Source of the DNA: UBA5078 sp033721235
GTDB lineage: Bacteria > Pseudomonadota > Gammaproteobacteria > Pseudomonadales > Pseudohongiellaceae
DNA: 64,000 bases
Assembly (NCBI GenBank): GCA_033721235.1
Contig: JAWWAY010000003.1
Location: 62,001 to 126,000, forward strand
Direction of reading: 5' to 3'
Both the position numbers and the translations under genes were made by a program. This document shows positions 7,949 to 16,920 of this stretch, one piece after another; position 1 is the stretch's first letter, and every line of letters starts with the position of its first letter. The notes beneath the pieces were generated by a model. That model did not search any database and had not been told where the DNA came from. It was given only the letters and a program-made list of their open reading frames with translations.

Positions 7949-9214
7949 ATGTCTTTGACAGACACCTCACATCGTAAGCAAGCATCCGCTCATAGCGACG
8001 CTATGAATATGTCCGCCTGGACAGATGGTCCGGAGCTCACGAATCCTGATGCCTTACAGATGGCATTTCGTGCCTTCACCGAGCTTTCGACTGATCTAAG
8101 TTCTGCCTACGAGACTCTACAGGGCCGCGTTGAGCAGCTAACCGAAGAAGTCGAGCAAGCGAATACGCAAAGGCTTCGAGAGATATCCGAGAAGGAGCGC
8201 ATCGCCAGCAGACTAGAAAACCTGCTGCAGTTGCTACCCGGTGGCGTTGTCGTACTCAATAGCCTCGGTCAAGTCACCGATTGTAATGCGGCGGCGATAG
8301 AGCTTCTGGGCGAGCCTCTTCAGGGTCAATTCTGGCGCGATATTATTCTGTCTCGCTTCTCCCCTCGTAGTGATGATGGTCACGAGATTTCTTTGAAAAA
8401 CGGTAAGCGAGTGAGTCTGGCGACTCGCTCGCTCAATGACGAGCCTGGACAGATCATCCTGATTACGGATCAAACAGAGACCCGTCAACTGCAGCAGCAC
8501 CTCAGCCGTCATCAACGTTTGTCGGCGATGGGAAAAATGGTCTCCTCATTGGCCCATCAAATACGTACGCCTCTATCGGCGGCACTCTTGTATGCCGGTC
8601 AGCTAAGCGCTGAAGATAGCGATATTAATCTAGAGCCAGAACAGACTCAGAAATTTGCCAAGAAAATAGTATCCCGTCTTCATAATATGGAGCGTCAAGT
8701 GGCAGATATGTTGTTATTTGCACGCGGCGATGCTGTTTTGGATGAAAGTATTACAACAGAAGAATTGTTAGAAGATCTCCAAGTTTCTGCGGAGGTTGTA
8801 TTGAGAGGGAGCTTTGGCTGCGAGTGGATAAACGATGCGCCAGGCGTGCCCCTTGATGTGAACCGTGAAGCCTTGATTGGAGCCTTGCTGAACTTAATCG
8901 AGAACGCCTTGCAGGCCGCCGGCAGAGAAGCCGCATTGCTCATTGGCGTACAGCTAGTTGCAATAGCTGACGAGCAGGAAGCGCTAGAGCTATTTGTGCA
9001 AGACAATGGGCCGGGCATCAGCGCAGAGCTAATCCAACAAATTACGGAACCGTTTTTCACCACGAGAGCGCAAGGCACTGGCTTGGGCCTAGCCGTGGCT
9101 CAGGTTGTTGCGAAAGCACATAAGGGTGAGTTTTTCATAGAGTCTGAGGGGGAAGGCTGCGGCACTAAAGCAGGTTTTCGTCTTCCCTTGGCGAATAATA
9201 TCTCAAACAAATAG
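7949..9214 (+). CDS. fleS: Flagellar sensor histidine kinase FleS (FlrB)
   Basis: This cytoplasmic kinase phosphorylates FleR to switch on middle flagellar genes. The 421 residues comprise an N-terminal coiled segment (about 55-90), a PAS domain (about 90-175), the phosphoacceptor motif SLAHQIRTPLSAAL with H203, and a HATPase domain with N (ENALQAA), G1 (DNGPGIS) and G2 (TGLGLAVAQVV) boxes. There is no transmembrane segment, as expected for FleS/FlrB. It heads a sigma-54-controlled operon, and fleR starts 41 nt after it. The ATG at 7949 has GGGAG ahead. Confidence 0.93.
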   Translation: MSLTDTSHRKQASAHSDAMNMSAWTDGPELTNPDALQMAFRAFTELSTDLSSAYETLQGRVEQLTEEVEQANTQRLREISEKERIASRLENLLQLLPGGVVVLNSLGQVTDCNAAAIELLGEPLQGQFWRDIILSRFSPRSDDGHEISLKNGKRVSLATRSLNDEPGQIILITDQTETRQLQQHLSRHQRLSAMGKMVSSLAHQIRTPLSAALLYAGQLSAEDSDINLEPEQTQKFAKKIVSRLHNMERQVADMLLFARGDAVLDESITTEELLEDLQVSAEVVLRGSFGCEWINDAPGVPLDVNREALIGALLNLIENALQAAGREAALLIGVQLVAIADEQEALELFVQDNGPGISAELIQQITEPFFTTRAQGTGLGLAVAQVVAKAHKGEFFIESEGEGCGTKAGFRLPLANNISNK

Positions 9215-9255
9215 ACCGATTTACACAGTATAAAGCAAGAACTGTAGAGGTGAGT

Positions 9256-10770
9256 ATGACAAAGGCAACGATACTAGTAGTGGAAGACAACTGGGAACTG
9301 CGTGAGGCTCTATGTGACACATTAGAGCTTGCGAATTTTAAGGTTGTCTCTGCCGAATCAGCAGAAGAGGCCTTGGAGCTTTTGCCTAATAAAAGAGTCG
9401 ACATGGTTGTGTCTGACGTCAATATGGGAGACATGGATGGTCATGCGCTGTTGCAGCGAGTTCGCGCGCAATCACCGATGATGCCGATGTTGTTGATTAC
9501 CGCCTACGGAAGCATTTCTAAATCTGTCGAGGCAATGCGTAATGGCGCCGTGGATTACTTGGTCAAACCCTTTGACCCGCAGACTCTGGTCGATGCGGTC
9601 CGCCAGTATGTCAGCATCCCTAATAGTTTGAACGGCGATGCGCCGGTCGCCGTAGAAGAAAGTAGCAAACATGTTTTAAGCATGGCACGCCGAGTGGCAG
9701 CCTCTGATGCTACCGTCTTGATCTCTGGCGAAAGCGGAACAGGTAAAGAAGTTCTAGCCAGTTATATTCACCAGCAATCCTCTCGTGCGAACAAGACCTT
9801 CGTCGCTATCAACTGCGCGGCCATTCCCGAAAATATGTTGGAAGCGACCCTGTTCGGTCATGAAAAAGGCGCTTTTACCGGAGCGTATAGTAGCGCTGCC
9901 GGTAAATTTGAGCAGGCTGACGGCGGCACTATTTTATTAGACGAAATTTCAGAAATGGACATCGGTCTGCAAGCCAAAATTTTGCGCGTATTGCAAGAGC
10001 GCGAGGTGGAAAGAGTTGGTGGTCGCAAGACAATTAAGCTTGATGTGCGTGTGATTGCCACGACCAACCGTGACCTTAAACAGTGTGTGCAGGAAGGGAC
10101 TTTCAGAGAAGACCTGTACTACCGGCTTAGCGTTTTTCCTCTCCAGTGGAGGCCGCTAAGAGAGCGCAAACAAGACATCGTGCCATTGGCTGAAAGATTA
10201 CTGTCTCGGCACGCCAAAAAGATGGCGCGTGGTGCATTGAAATTCGACGCGGCTGCGAAGATACGTTTGGAACAGTACGCATGGCCTGGCAATGTCAGGG
10301 AGTTAGACAATGTTATTCAGCGTGCATTGATTATCCAAGAGGGCAATGTAATAGCGGCCGAGAGCCTAGCCATTGATCCAAGCATAGTCCCGGACCAGCA
10401 AGGCAGAAATGCGACTAGTCCTGTCAGCGAATTGACACTTACTGCTGGCACAAATTCTGCTGTAGGTAATACAGGAGTCGTTAATACAGAAGCAGTGGGA
10501 GCAGACAATAGTCAGGCTTCGAGTGCGAACCTAGAACAAGCAGGCAGCTCTAGTTCCGCCAGTGGAGGCGCAGACTTAGAGGAAGGCGTACTAGGAAACG
10601 ATCTTAAGCAGAGAGAATTTGAAATTATTATTAAGACTCTGCGACAGCAAGGTGGTAAGCGCAAAGAAACGGCTGAAGTACTGGGCGTAAGCGCGAGAAC
10701 ACTGCGCTACAAAATGGCAAGAATGCGTGATTGCGGTATCAATATAGATTCTGTGCTGAATATGAACTAG
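9256..10770 (+). CDS. fleR: Flagellar sigma-54 response regulator FleR (FlrC)
   Basis: This enhancer-binding activator of RNA polymerase-sigma-54 drives basal body and hook genes. Domains in order: a receiver domain (1-120) with phosphorylatable D54 (VVSDVNMGDMDG) and K104; an AAA+ domain with Walker A GESGTGKE (158-165) and the sigma-54 contact loop GAFTGA (205-210); then a long Ser/Ala/Gly-rich linker and a Fis-type helix-turn-helix at the end (KETAEVLGVSARTLRYK). A GTG at 9250 is also in frame, but GAGG at 9247-9250 fits ATG 9256 better. It lies directly ahead of fliE with 18 nt between. Confidence 0.93.
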   Translation: MTKATILVVEDNWELREALCDTLELANFKVVSAESAEEALELLPNKRVDMVVSDVNMGDMDGHALLQRVRAQSPMMPMLLITAYGSISKSVEAMRNGAVDYLVKPFDPQTLVDAVRQYVSIPNSLNGDAPVAVEESSKHVLSMARRVAASDATVLISGESGTGKEVLASYIHQQSSRANKTFVAINCAAIPENMLEATLFGHEKGAFTGAYSSAAGKFEQADGGTILLDEISEMDIGLQAKILRVLQEREVERVGGRKTIKLDVRVIATTNRDLKQCVQEGTFREDLYYRLSVFPLQWRPLRERKQDIVPLAERLLSRHAKKMARGALKFDAAAKIRLEQYAWPGNVRELDNVIQRALIIQEGNVIAAESLAIDPSIVPDQQGRNATSPVSELTLTAGTNSAVGNTGVVNTEAVGADNSQASSANLEQAGSSSSASGGADLEEGVLGNDLKQREFEIIIKTLRQQGGKRKETAEVLGVSARTLRYKMARMRDCGINIDSVLNMN

Positions 10771-10788
10771 CAGGGGAGTGGAAGCACA

Positions 10789-11190
10789 ATGACTGATGTA
10801 ACTAACCGAGTAGATATCAATAGAGTGTTGATGCAAATGCGCGATATGCGCGAACAGGCACAGGCACCCGGTATGCAAGGTAATGGTTTGAATGGAATTA
10901 GTGGCGCTCAAGGGCTCACAGAAGCGCAGCGCTCGGACTTGGTTAATGGGGCGAGTAAATCGGACGCGAGTAGTTTCTCCGATTTGTTCAAGCAGGCGGT
11001 GGAGTCAGTGAACGATACTCAAATGAAGTCCGCCGATATGCAAACTGCTTATCAGATGGGTGACCCCAATGTCGATATCACTCAGGTAATGATTCAAATG
11101 CAAAAAGCCACCGTCTCCTTTGAGGCGATGACGCAAGTACGCAACAGGCTCGTGAGCGCTTATCAAGATATTATGAATATGCCGCTTTAA
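10789..11190 (+). CDS. fliE: Flagellar MS-ring/rod adapter FliE
   Basis: FliE joins the MS ring (FliF) to the proximal rod and is needed to open the export gate. The 133 residues show the family C-terminal half: FSDLFKQAVESVNDTQMKS, then DVDI-like DPNVDITQVMIQMQKATVSFEAMTQVRNRLVSAYQDIMNM. The N-terminal 60 residues are less conserved. AGGGGAG precedes the ATG. No sigma-54 promoter of correct spacing is visible before it, so it is probably read through from fleSR, unlike P. aeruginosa, where fliE has its own promoter. Confidence 0.93.
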   Translation: MTDVTNRVDINRVLMQMRDMREQAQAPGMQGNGLNGISGAQGLTEAQRSDLVNGASKSDASSFSDLFKQAVESVNDTQMKSADMQTAYQMGDPNVDITQVMIQMQKATVSFEAMTQVRNRLVSAYQDIMNMPL

Positions 11191-11245
11191 CTAGTTAAAC
11201 AAAATCACCCCAACACTTTGTTGAATTAATTGCGAGTAAACGATC

Positions 11246-12949
11246 ATGGCAGGCAGTGACGCAGCGGCAGGCGCAGGAGCCGCAACAGGCAGAAGAATAA
11301 CCGATAGCATGAGCAGCGACTTCCTCGCCGGCTTTATGCGTTTGGATATCGTTCGTCAGCTTGGTTTGATGACAGGTCTGGCGGCGAGTGTCGCGATAGG
11401 TTTTGCGGTGGTACTGTGGTCGCGAGGCGAAGATTATCAGCCACTGTATCCCGATATGAGCGGCTACAGTATGACTGAGCTGGTAGAAATACTCGATACT
11501 CGTAATTTACGTTATAAGGTTGAGCCATCGACTGGTGTCATTCTGGTGCCAGCCGGCGAGGTCTCGAATCTGCGTTTACAAATGGCCGCAGCGGGAGTGA
11601 CTCGCCAAAATGGTTATGGCTACGAGTCACTGGATGCGGAACAGGGCCTAGGCACCAGTCAGTTCATGGAGGCCAATCGTTATAAGCGTAGCCAAGAGGG
11701 TGAGCTGCAGCGAACTATTGCCGGCTTCAGGAATGTGCAATCGGCTCGGGTACACCTAGCTACTCCAGAGCGTTCAGTGTTTGTTCGTAGCTCCCGCAAA
11801 CCGACTGCGTCTGTGTTTCTGACCCTAGCCGGTGGCGAACTATCGGATACTCAGATCTCAGCGATTTCGAATTTAGTCGCCTCTAGTGTGCCGGAACTAT
11901 CCCCTGAAGACGTCACTATCGTGGATCAGCGCGGAAACCTGCTATCGCAAAAAGACAATAATAGTGAGCTGGCGATAGCCGGTCAGCAGTTTGATTACGA
12001 GCGTCGTTTCGAGGATGCCTTAGTAGAGCGCGTCAGTCGCATGCTGCAACCCATGGTGGGTGCGGGGCGCTTTAGCGCTGAAATTAGCGCTGACATTGAT
12101 TTTACGCGCATTGAACAGGCTGCGGAAACTTATAACCCCGATGGTGTTTTGCGTAGTGAGCAGTCTATGGCTGAAAGCCGTGTTGCCCCTGGCGGTAATG
12201 GTGGTGTTCCTGGCGCCCTTTCTAATCAGCCACCTGTTGATGGTCAACTGCAGAACCTCAATCAAAATACAGCAAGTGCGAATCAAGGGGCTAGTGCCGG
12301 AAACCTGCGCGAACAGGCGACAAGAAACTACGAGCTAGATCGCACTATTAGCTATACCGCACAAGACCCGGTTTCTCTGCGTCGTCTAAGTGTCGCGGTG
12401 GTATTGGATGACAAAGTGACTGGCATCGGTGTAGATGGAAGTCAGCAGACTGAAGCATGGACCGACCAAGAGCTAGAGAGAATTACAGCCCTAGTGCGAG
12501 ATGTCGTTGGCTTCAATGCCGAAAGAGGCGACAGTGTTACGGTGATTAATAATCGTTTTGCCCCCGTTAGTGTTGATGAAATATCGGGAGTACCAATCTG
12601 GCAGCAACCCTGGCTAGCGAGCGGCGCGAAACAGGTGTTTGGAGTGTTGCTGGTGCTAGGCTTGGTGTTTGGGGTGATGAGGCCTGTGCTGCGTAATCTA
12701 TCGTCTCAGGGCTCTCAGCGTAAGGATCTCGCGGGCATTGCCGGCAGCGGCGACTACAAAGATTTGGATGTGAATGCCAGCCCAGAAGGGGGTGGTGACA
12801 AGGTAACGCTGAGCGGTGGGGATGACTTGCTTTTATCGGCGCCCAATGAAGGTTATGAACAACAATTGAATGCCATCAAAGGGCTTATTGCTCAAGATCC
12901 GGCGAGAGTAGCACAAGTAGTTAAAGGGTGGATTGGCGACGATGTCTGA
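11246..12949 (+). CDS. fliF: Flagellar MS-ring protein FliF
   Basis: It builds the membrane-embedded MS ring on which the motor assembles. The 567 residues have an N-terminal transmembrane helix (about 40-60, LGLMTGLAASVAIGFAVVLW), ring-building motifs in the periplasmic part (YQPLYPDMSGYSM ... RTIAGFRNVQSARVHLATPE), a Gln/Asn-rich disordered loop (about 320-355), a second helix (about 462-480, QVFGVLLVLGLVFGVM) and a cytoplasmic tail that binds FliG. The end overlaps the start of fliG by 8 nt, suggesting translational coupling. Confidence 0.96.
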   Translation: MAGSDAAAGAGAATGRRITDSMSSDFLAGFMRLDIVRQLGLMTGLAASVAIGFAVVLWSRGEDYQPLYPDMSGYSMTELVEILDTRNLRYKVEPSTGVILVPAGEVSNLRLQMAAAGVTRQNGYGYESLDAEQGLGTSQFMEANRYKRSQEGELQRTIAGFRNVQSARVHLATPERSVFVRSSRKPTASVFLTLAGGELSDTQISAISNLVASSVPELSPEDVTIVDQRGNLLSQKDNNSELAIAGQQFDYERRFEDALVERVSRMLQPMVGAGRFSAEISADIDFTRIEQAAETYNPDGVLRSEQSMAESRVAPGGNGGVPGALSNQPPVDGQLQNLNQNTASANQGASAGNLREQATRNYELDRTISYTAQDPVSLRRLSVAVVLDDKVTGIGVDGSQQTEAWTDQELERITALVRDVVGFNAERGDSVTVINNRFAPVSVDEISGVPIWQQPWLASGAKQVFGVLLVLGLVFGVMRPVLRNLSSQGSQRKDLAGIAGSGDYKDLDVNASPEGGGDKVTLSGGDDLLLSAPNEGYEQQLNAIKGLIAQDPARVAQVVKGWIGDDV

Positions 12950-13961
12950 AGAATCTAAAGGGGTAGCGGTAAACTATACGCCCGTAGATCGCGCGGCTAT
13001 TTTCCTCATGAGCATGGGGGAGAAAGATGCCGCGGCGATTCTAAAACAGATGGGACCTAAGGAAGTACAGAAGGTCGGTAGTGCAATGTCTGCGCTAAAA
13101 TCTGTTAGCCAGGGCAGCGTTGAAACTGTTCTGTCTCAATTCTTGAGCGAGTGTGGTGAGCAGTCGGGATTGGGTATTGGTGCCGAGAGCTATATTAAGA
13201 ATATGCTGGTTGAGGCACTGGGTGAGGATCGGGCTCGAGGCTTATTGGATAGGATTTTGCTGGGCGGTTCTAGCACAGGTATTAATAGCTTGAAATGGAT
13301 GGATCCGCGCTCGGTTGCCGATGTGATTCGCCACGAGCATCCGCAAATTCAGGCGGTGGTATTAAGCTATCTAGAGCCCGATCAGTCGGCCAGTATTCTG
13401 GCTCAGTTCCCCGAAAAAGTACGCGTGGAAATATTAATGCGGGTGGCAAACCTAGAGAGCGTCCAGCCTGATGCACTGAAAGAATTGAATGTCATTTTAG
13501 AGAAACAGTTCTCCGGTAAAGGCGCTAACCCCTCAGCCGCGATTGGTGGAACGAAGACCGCCGCAGAAATAATGAACAACCTCGAAGGCTCTATTGAAAC
13601 AGAACTAATGGAAGCTATTCGTGAAACAGATGAAGAGCTGAGCATCCGTATTCAAGACCTCATGTTTGTCTTCGATAATTTGGGTGAAGTGGACGACAGA
13701 GGCATTCAGGCACTTCTGCGCGAGGTCTCCTCCGAAGTGCTGATATTGGCATTGAAGGGAGCCGACGATTACTTGAAGGAAAAAATCTTCTCCAATATGT
13801 CCAAGCGAGCTGCGGAATTGCTGCGTGACGACTTGGAGGCGAAAGGTCCTGTACGGATTAGTGAAGTGGAATCTGCTCAGAAAGAAGTCCTTATTATTGC
13901 CAGAAGAATGGCAGATGCCGGTGAAATCATGCTTGGCGGTGGCGGCGAAGAGATGGTGTAA
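12942..13961 (+). CDS. fliG: Flagellar motor switch protein FliG
   Basis: FliG is the rotor protein that takes torque from the stator and transmits CheY-driven direction changes. Its 339 residues contain the N-terminal FliF-binding part (VDRAAIFLMSMGEKDAAAILKQMGPKEVQ), the middle EHPQ motif (RHEHPQIQAVVLSYL), and the C-terminal torque helix with alternating charges (FDNLGEVDDRGIQALLREV). ATG 12942 matches family starts; a TTG at 12933 is an alternative nearer to AAAGGG. It lies inside the fliE-fliJ operon. Confidence 0.96.
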   Translation: MSEESKGVAVNYTPVDRAAIFLMSMGEKDAAAILKQMGPKEVQKVGSAMSALKSVSQGSVETVLSQFLSECGEQSGLGIGAESYIKNMLVEALGEDRARGLLDRILLGGSSTGINSLKWMDPRSVADVIRHEHPQIQAVVLSYLEPDQSASILAQFPEKVRVEILMRVANLESVQPDALKELNVILEKQFSGKGANPSAAIGGTKTAAEIMNNLEGSIETELMEAIRETDEELSIRIQDLMFVFDNLGEVDDRGIQALLREVSSEVLILALKGADDYLKEKIFSNMSKRAAELLRDDLEAKGPVRISEVESAQKEVLIIARRMADAGEIMLGGGGEEMV

Positions 13962-13962
13962 A

Positions 13963-14000
13963 ATGCCCTTACAGGCATAAGGGACGGTGTCCCGATTTTT
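13963..14000 (+). terminator. Possible intra-operon attenuator between fliG and fliH
   Basis: The 52-nt gap between fliG and fliH holds GGGAC (13981-13985), loop GGT, GTCCC (13989-13993), then GATTTTT: the form of a small intrinsic terminator. Just before it, CCCTT (13966-13970) can pair with AAGGG (13979-13983), which would compete for the same G residues. The fliH Shine-Dalgarno GGGAG follows at 14001. The stem is short, so any termination is likely partial. Confidence 0.4.
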
Positions 14001-14013
14001 GGGAGTAAGATTC

Positions 14014-14937
14014 GTGGAAAGACATTTATTCGAAGGGGTTGGCAGGGTTAGCGCTGATGTGGCTGCAAAGGCCAAAGTTAACACTTGGTTGCCACCGACA
14101 ATTGATGCTTCAGGTCACCTCGTACCCGCACAGCCTCGCGAAAAGGAGGCCGAAGCGCAAGCGCCAGAGCCTCAACTTACTCCTGAGGAAATGCTAGGAA
14201 CTGCCTATACGGATGCTCAAGCGAAGGGCTACCAAGAAGGCTTAGCCGAAGGGAAAAAAGATGGTTTTGCTCAAGGTCAACAAGAGGGCCTAAACAAAGG
14301 TATGGAGGAGGGGCTAAAGAAGGGCCAGTTGCAGATTGATGCTAAGTTGGCAGATCTGAGCGGCTTAATGACCAGCCTCACTCATGCACTTAATGAGCAA
14401 GACTATAAATTAGAACAGGCGCTTTTGGGGCTGTCCCAGTCAATAGCGAAAACGATTATCGCGCACGAGCTGGCAATTGATAATCGCCACATTGTGGCCT
14501 TGGTTCGCCAAGCTCTGGCAGCGATGCCTCCGAGTAAAGACAATATTCGTATTTTTGTGAATCCCGCTGATGTGGCCATTCTAGAAGAGGCCAAGCAAAA
14601 GCAAGGTGACCAATGGAAGGCCTTGCCCGACGACACGGTTAAACAAGGTGGTTGCCGCATAGAGACCGAGCAGAGTATCGTCGATTTCACAATGGAAAAA
14701 CGCTTTCAGGATCTCATGGACCAGATACTGAGCAAAGAGCTCGCGACTCCTCTAGAGGGAGAGAGCGAAGAAGAATTTGAAGCAGCACCTGAGCCTTTAG
14801 TTAAGAAAGTATTGCAAGAGCCTGAGCCTGAAGCCGAAGAAGAGCCAGAAGAGGTGGAACCCAGCATTACTGAAGAAGTGGAAGCCTTGAGAGAGGCGCA
14901 ACGTCAGTCAGGCCCCGAGGGCGACGGTCAACCATGA
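14014..14937 (+). CDS. fliH: Flagellar export ATPase regulator FliH
   Basis: FliH binds the ATPase FliI as a stator-like peripheral stalk of the type III export apparatus. The 307 residues show the repeated GxxxG segment typical of FliH (about 75-110: KGYQEGLAEGKKDGFAQGQ), then the V-ATPase E-like C-terminal domain ending DQILSKEL. The last 70 residues are a very acidic Glu/Pro-rich tail not needed for the fold. GTG 14014 with GGGAG 8 nt ahead is the best start; the open frame extends to 13987. The stop overlaps the fliI ATG (ATGA). Confidence 0.9.
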   Translation: MERHLFEGVGRVSADVAAKAKVNTWLPPTIDASGHLVPAQPREKEAEAQAPEPQLTPEEMLGTAYTDAQAKGYQEGLAEGKKDGFAQGQQEGLNKGMEEGLKKGQLQIDAKLADLSGLMTSLTHALNEQDYKLEQALLGLSQSIAKTIIAHELAIDNRHIVALVRQALAAMPPSKDNIRIFVNPADVAILEEAKQKQGDQWKALPDDTVKQGGCRIETEQSIVDFTMEKRFQDLMDQILSKELATPLEGESEEEFEAAPEPLVKKVLQEPEPEAEEEPEEVEPSITEEVEALREAQRQSGPEGDGQP

Positions 14938-16379
14938 TGAGACAGAGTCTTGCACAGCGTATTCGTCAATACACGCCTAGGCGTGACGCTACGCTATTGC
15001 CTAATGTTGAGGGCAAACTGACACGCGTTGTTGGACTAACTCTGGAAGCTGTGGGCTGTAATGTAACGCTAGGGGGCAGGTGCAGCGTGACCGATGCACA
15101 AGGGCATGAGATAGAGGCTGAAGTGGTGGGCTTTGATGGCCCTAAAATATACCTGATGCCTCTTAAGAGTATTGACGGTCTTAAGCCAGGCGCGAGAGTA
15201 ATCCCCTTGGATGATAACGATACCTTTGGTGTCGACCAGGGCCTGCTTGGCAGAGTATTGGATGGTCTAGGGAATCCAATTGACGGCAAGGGAGAGTTAA
15301 AACTGCCTGCCGCGAAGCGCTCTTCCAGCAAAAAAATGGCCACTATCAACCCCTTAGAGCGTCAGCCCATTCGCAAACCCCTGGATGTGGGGATTGCCTC
15401 TATCAATGCCTTGTTAACAGTCGGACGCGGGCAACGCTTAGGCTTGTTCGCCGGTAGTGGCGTCGGTAAGAGTGTCTTACTGGGAATGATGACCCAGTTT
15501 ACGACGGCCGATGTCATTGTTGTTGGCTTGATCGGTGAACGGGGACGTGAGGTTAAAGAGTTTATTGATGAAATTTTAGGTGAAGTCGGCTTGAAGCGGG
15601 CAGTGGTCGTGGCATCTCCTGCCGATGACTCGGCGCTGCTGAGACTAAGAGCAGCAGTGCTTACTACTAAGATTGCTGAGGGCTTTCGTGATCAGGGTAA
15701 GGACGTATTATTGCTTATGGATTCTCTTACCCGCTACGCCATGGCGCAAAGAGAAATCGCATTAGCGATCGGTGAGCCTCCAGCGACTAAGGGGTATCCG
15801 CCATCGGTTTTTGCCAAGCTTCCGCAGTTAGTGGAGCGTGCAGGTAATGCCGATAAAGGCGAGGGCTCTATTACAGCATTTTATACCGTGCTAACCGAAG
15901 GGGATGATCAACAAGACCCAGTGGCCGACTCGGCACGTGCTATTTTGGACGGACATATTGTGCTTTCCAGACGGCTAGCTGAAGAAGGGCATTATCCAGC
16001 CATCGACATTGAGGCATCAGTGAGTCGTGTTATGCCTAATGTGGCTACAGAGGATCACTTCGCCAAGATGCAGTTGTTTAGGCGTATTTACTCGCGTTAC
16101 CAGCAAAATAAGGACCTCATCAGCGTAGGGGCATACGTTGCGGGGTCTGACCCCGATATCGACCTAGCTATTGAGCGCATGCCTCATCTTTTGCAGTTCA
16201 TGCAGCAGGGCTTGAAGGAGCGTGTCACTTTCGATGAGGCTGTTCAGAAATTGACTAAGGTCGTTATTCCTCCTGCAGCAGCCGCAAATGGCAACAAAGG
16301 CAATGTGACGCCCCTGCAGTCGCGCACTTTGAGTCATGGCGCTAAGGGGCAGAAACCCAACCCGGCGCGAGCTAGTTGA
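14934..16379 (+). CDS. fliI: Flagellum-specific export ATPase FliI
   Basis: This F1-beta-like ATPase energises unfolding and delivery of export substrates. Its 481 residues contain Walker A as FAGSGVGKS (172-180), the Walker B region KDVLLLMDSLTRYAMAQREI, and the FliI block GEPPATKGYPPSVFAKLPQLVERAGN. The N-terminal 20 residues bind FliH. Two adjacent ATGs (14934, 14937) are possible. The stop codon overlaps the next gene. Confidence 0.97.
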   Translation: MMRQSLAQRIRQYTPRRDATLLPNVEGKLTRVVGLTLEAVGCNVTLGGRCSVTDAQGHEIEAEVVGFDGPKIYLMPLKSIDGLKPGARVIPLDDNDTFGVDQGLLGRVLDGLGNPIDGKGELKLPAAKRSSSKKMATINPLERQPIRKPLDVGIASINALLTVGRGQRLGLFAGSGVGKSVLLGMMTQFTTADVIVVGLIGERGREVKEFIDEILGEVGLKRAVVVASPADDSALLRLRAAVLTTKIAEGFRDQGKDVLLLMDSLTRYAMAQREIALAIGEPPATKGYPPSVFAKLPQLVERAGNADKGEGSITAFYTVLTEGDDQQDPVADSARAILDGHIVLSRRLAEEGHYPAIDIEASVSRVMPNVATEDHFAKMQLFRRIYSRYQQNKDLISVGAYVAGSDPDIDLAIERMPHLLQFMQQGLKERVTFDEAVQKLTKVVIPPAAAANGNKGNVTPLQSRTLSHGAKGQKPNPARAS

Positions 16380-16819
16380 TGAAACGCTCTAAGCGCATGG
16401 CTGTCGTGGTGGACTTGGCGAAGCACAAAGTGCAAGAAGCAGCCAAAGCCGTGGCCTATGTGCAGAACCAATTACGCCAAGAAGAAGGTCAACTGGTGCA
16501 GCTTCATGAATTTCTGGACGAGTATAGGGCTAATTCGCGCGAGCAGGGCTCGAAGGGAATAAGCGTGCAACAGTTTCGCATTTACAATGATTTTGCCGAA
16601 AATGTCGAGCAGGCCATTGTGCAACAGAAGCAACAGATCGGCGTAGTAGAGGGGCAGCTTGAACAAGTGCGACAACACTGGCGCCACTTAGATGCCCGCT
16701 TTAAAGGCCTCGAAAAACTGCTTGATAAGATCATTGCCGAGGAAGAGGCCGAAGCGGAGCGTCAGCTACAGAAGGAGCAAGACGAATTCGCGAGTCGCAG
16801 TAATAGGCGAGTCTGGTAG
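16379..16819 (+). CDS. fliJ: Flagellar export chaperone FliJ
   Basis: FliJ is a small coiled-coil protein that sits in the FliI hexamer like the gamma subunit of F1 and helps couple the proton motive force to export. It has 146 residues, almost entirely helical with heptad patterns (about 10-135), and a basic N-terminus (MKRSKRMAVVVDLAKHKVQEAAK). The start ATG shares one base with the fliI stop (TGATG). It closes the first flagellar operon; a sigma-54 promoter for fliK follows. Confidence 0.88.
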   Translation: MKRSKRMAVVVDLAKHKVQEAAKAVAYVQNQLRQEEGQLVQLHEFLDEYRANSREQGSKGISVQQFRIYNDFAENVEQAIVQQKQQIGVVEGQLEQVRQHWRHLDARFKGLEKLLDKIIAEEEAEAERQLQKEQDEFASRSNRRVW

Positions 16820-16844
16820 CTCTCAAGTCCAATAGCCAAATTCT

Positions 16845-16860
16845 TGGCAAAGTAATTGCT
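16845..16860 (+). promoter_or_regulatory. Sigma-54 promoter of fliK
   Basis: TGGCAAAGTAATTGCT shows GG and GC with the correct 10-nt spacing, 60 nt before the fliK ATG. A comparable promoter heads fliK in Vibrio-type systems. Confidence 0.75.
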
Positions 16861-16920
16861 GTTATCAATATACGAATAGTTCGGTGCCCAATAAGCGCAC
16901 CTTTGGAACGAGGATATATT

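Noticed and set aside
10715..10734. TGGCA...ATTGC as a possible sigma-54 promoter for fliE
   Set aside because: The distance between GG and GC is 15 nt instead of 10. Scanning the end of fleR I found no correctly spaced alternative.
13605..14084. 159-residue minus-strand frame across fliG and fliH
   Set aside because: It is antisense to the conserved fliG end; no ribosome site and no recognisable domain.
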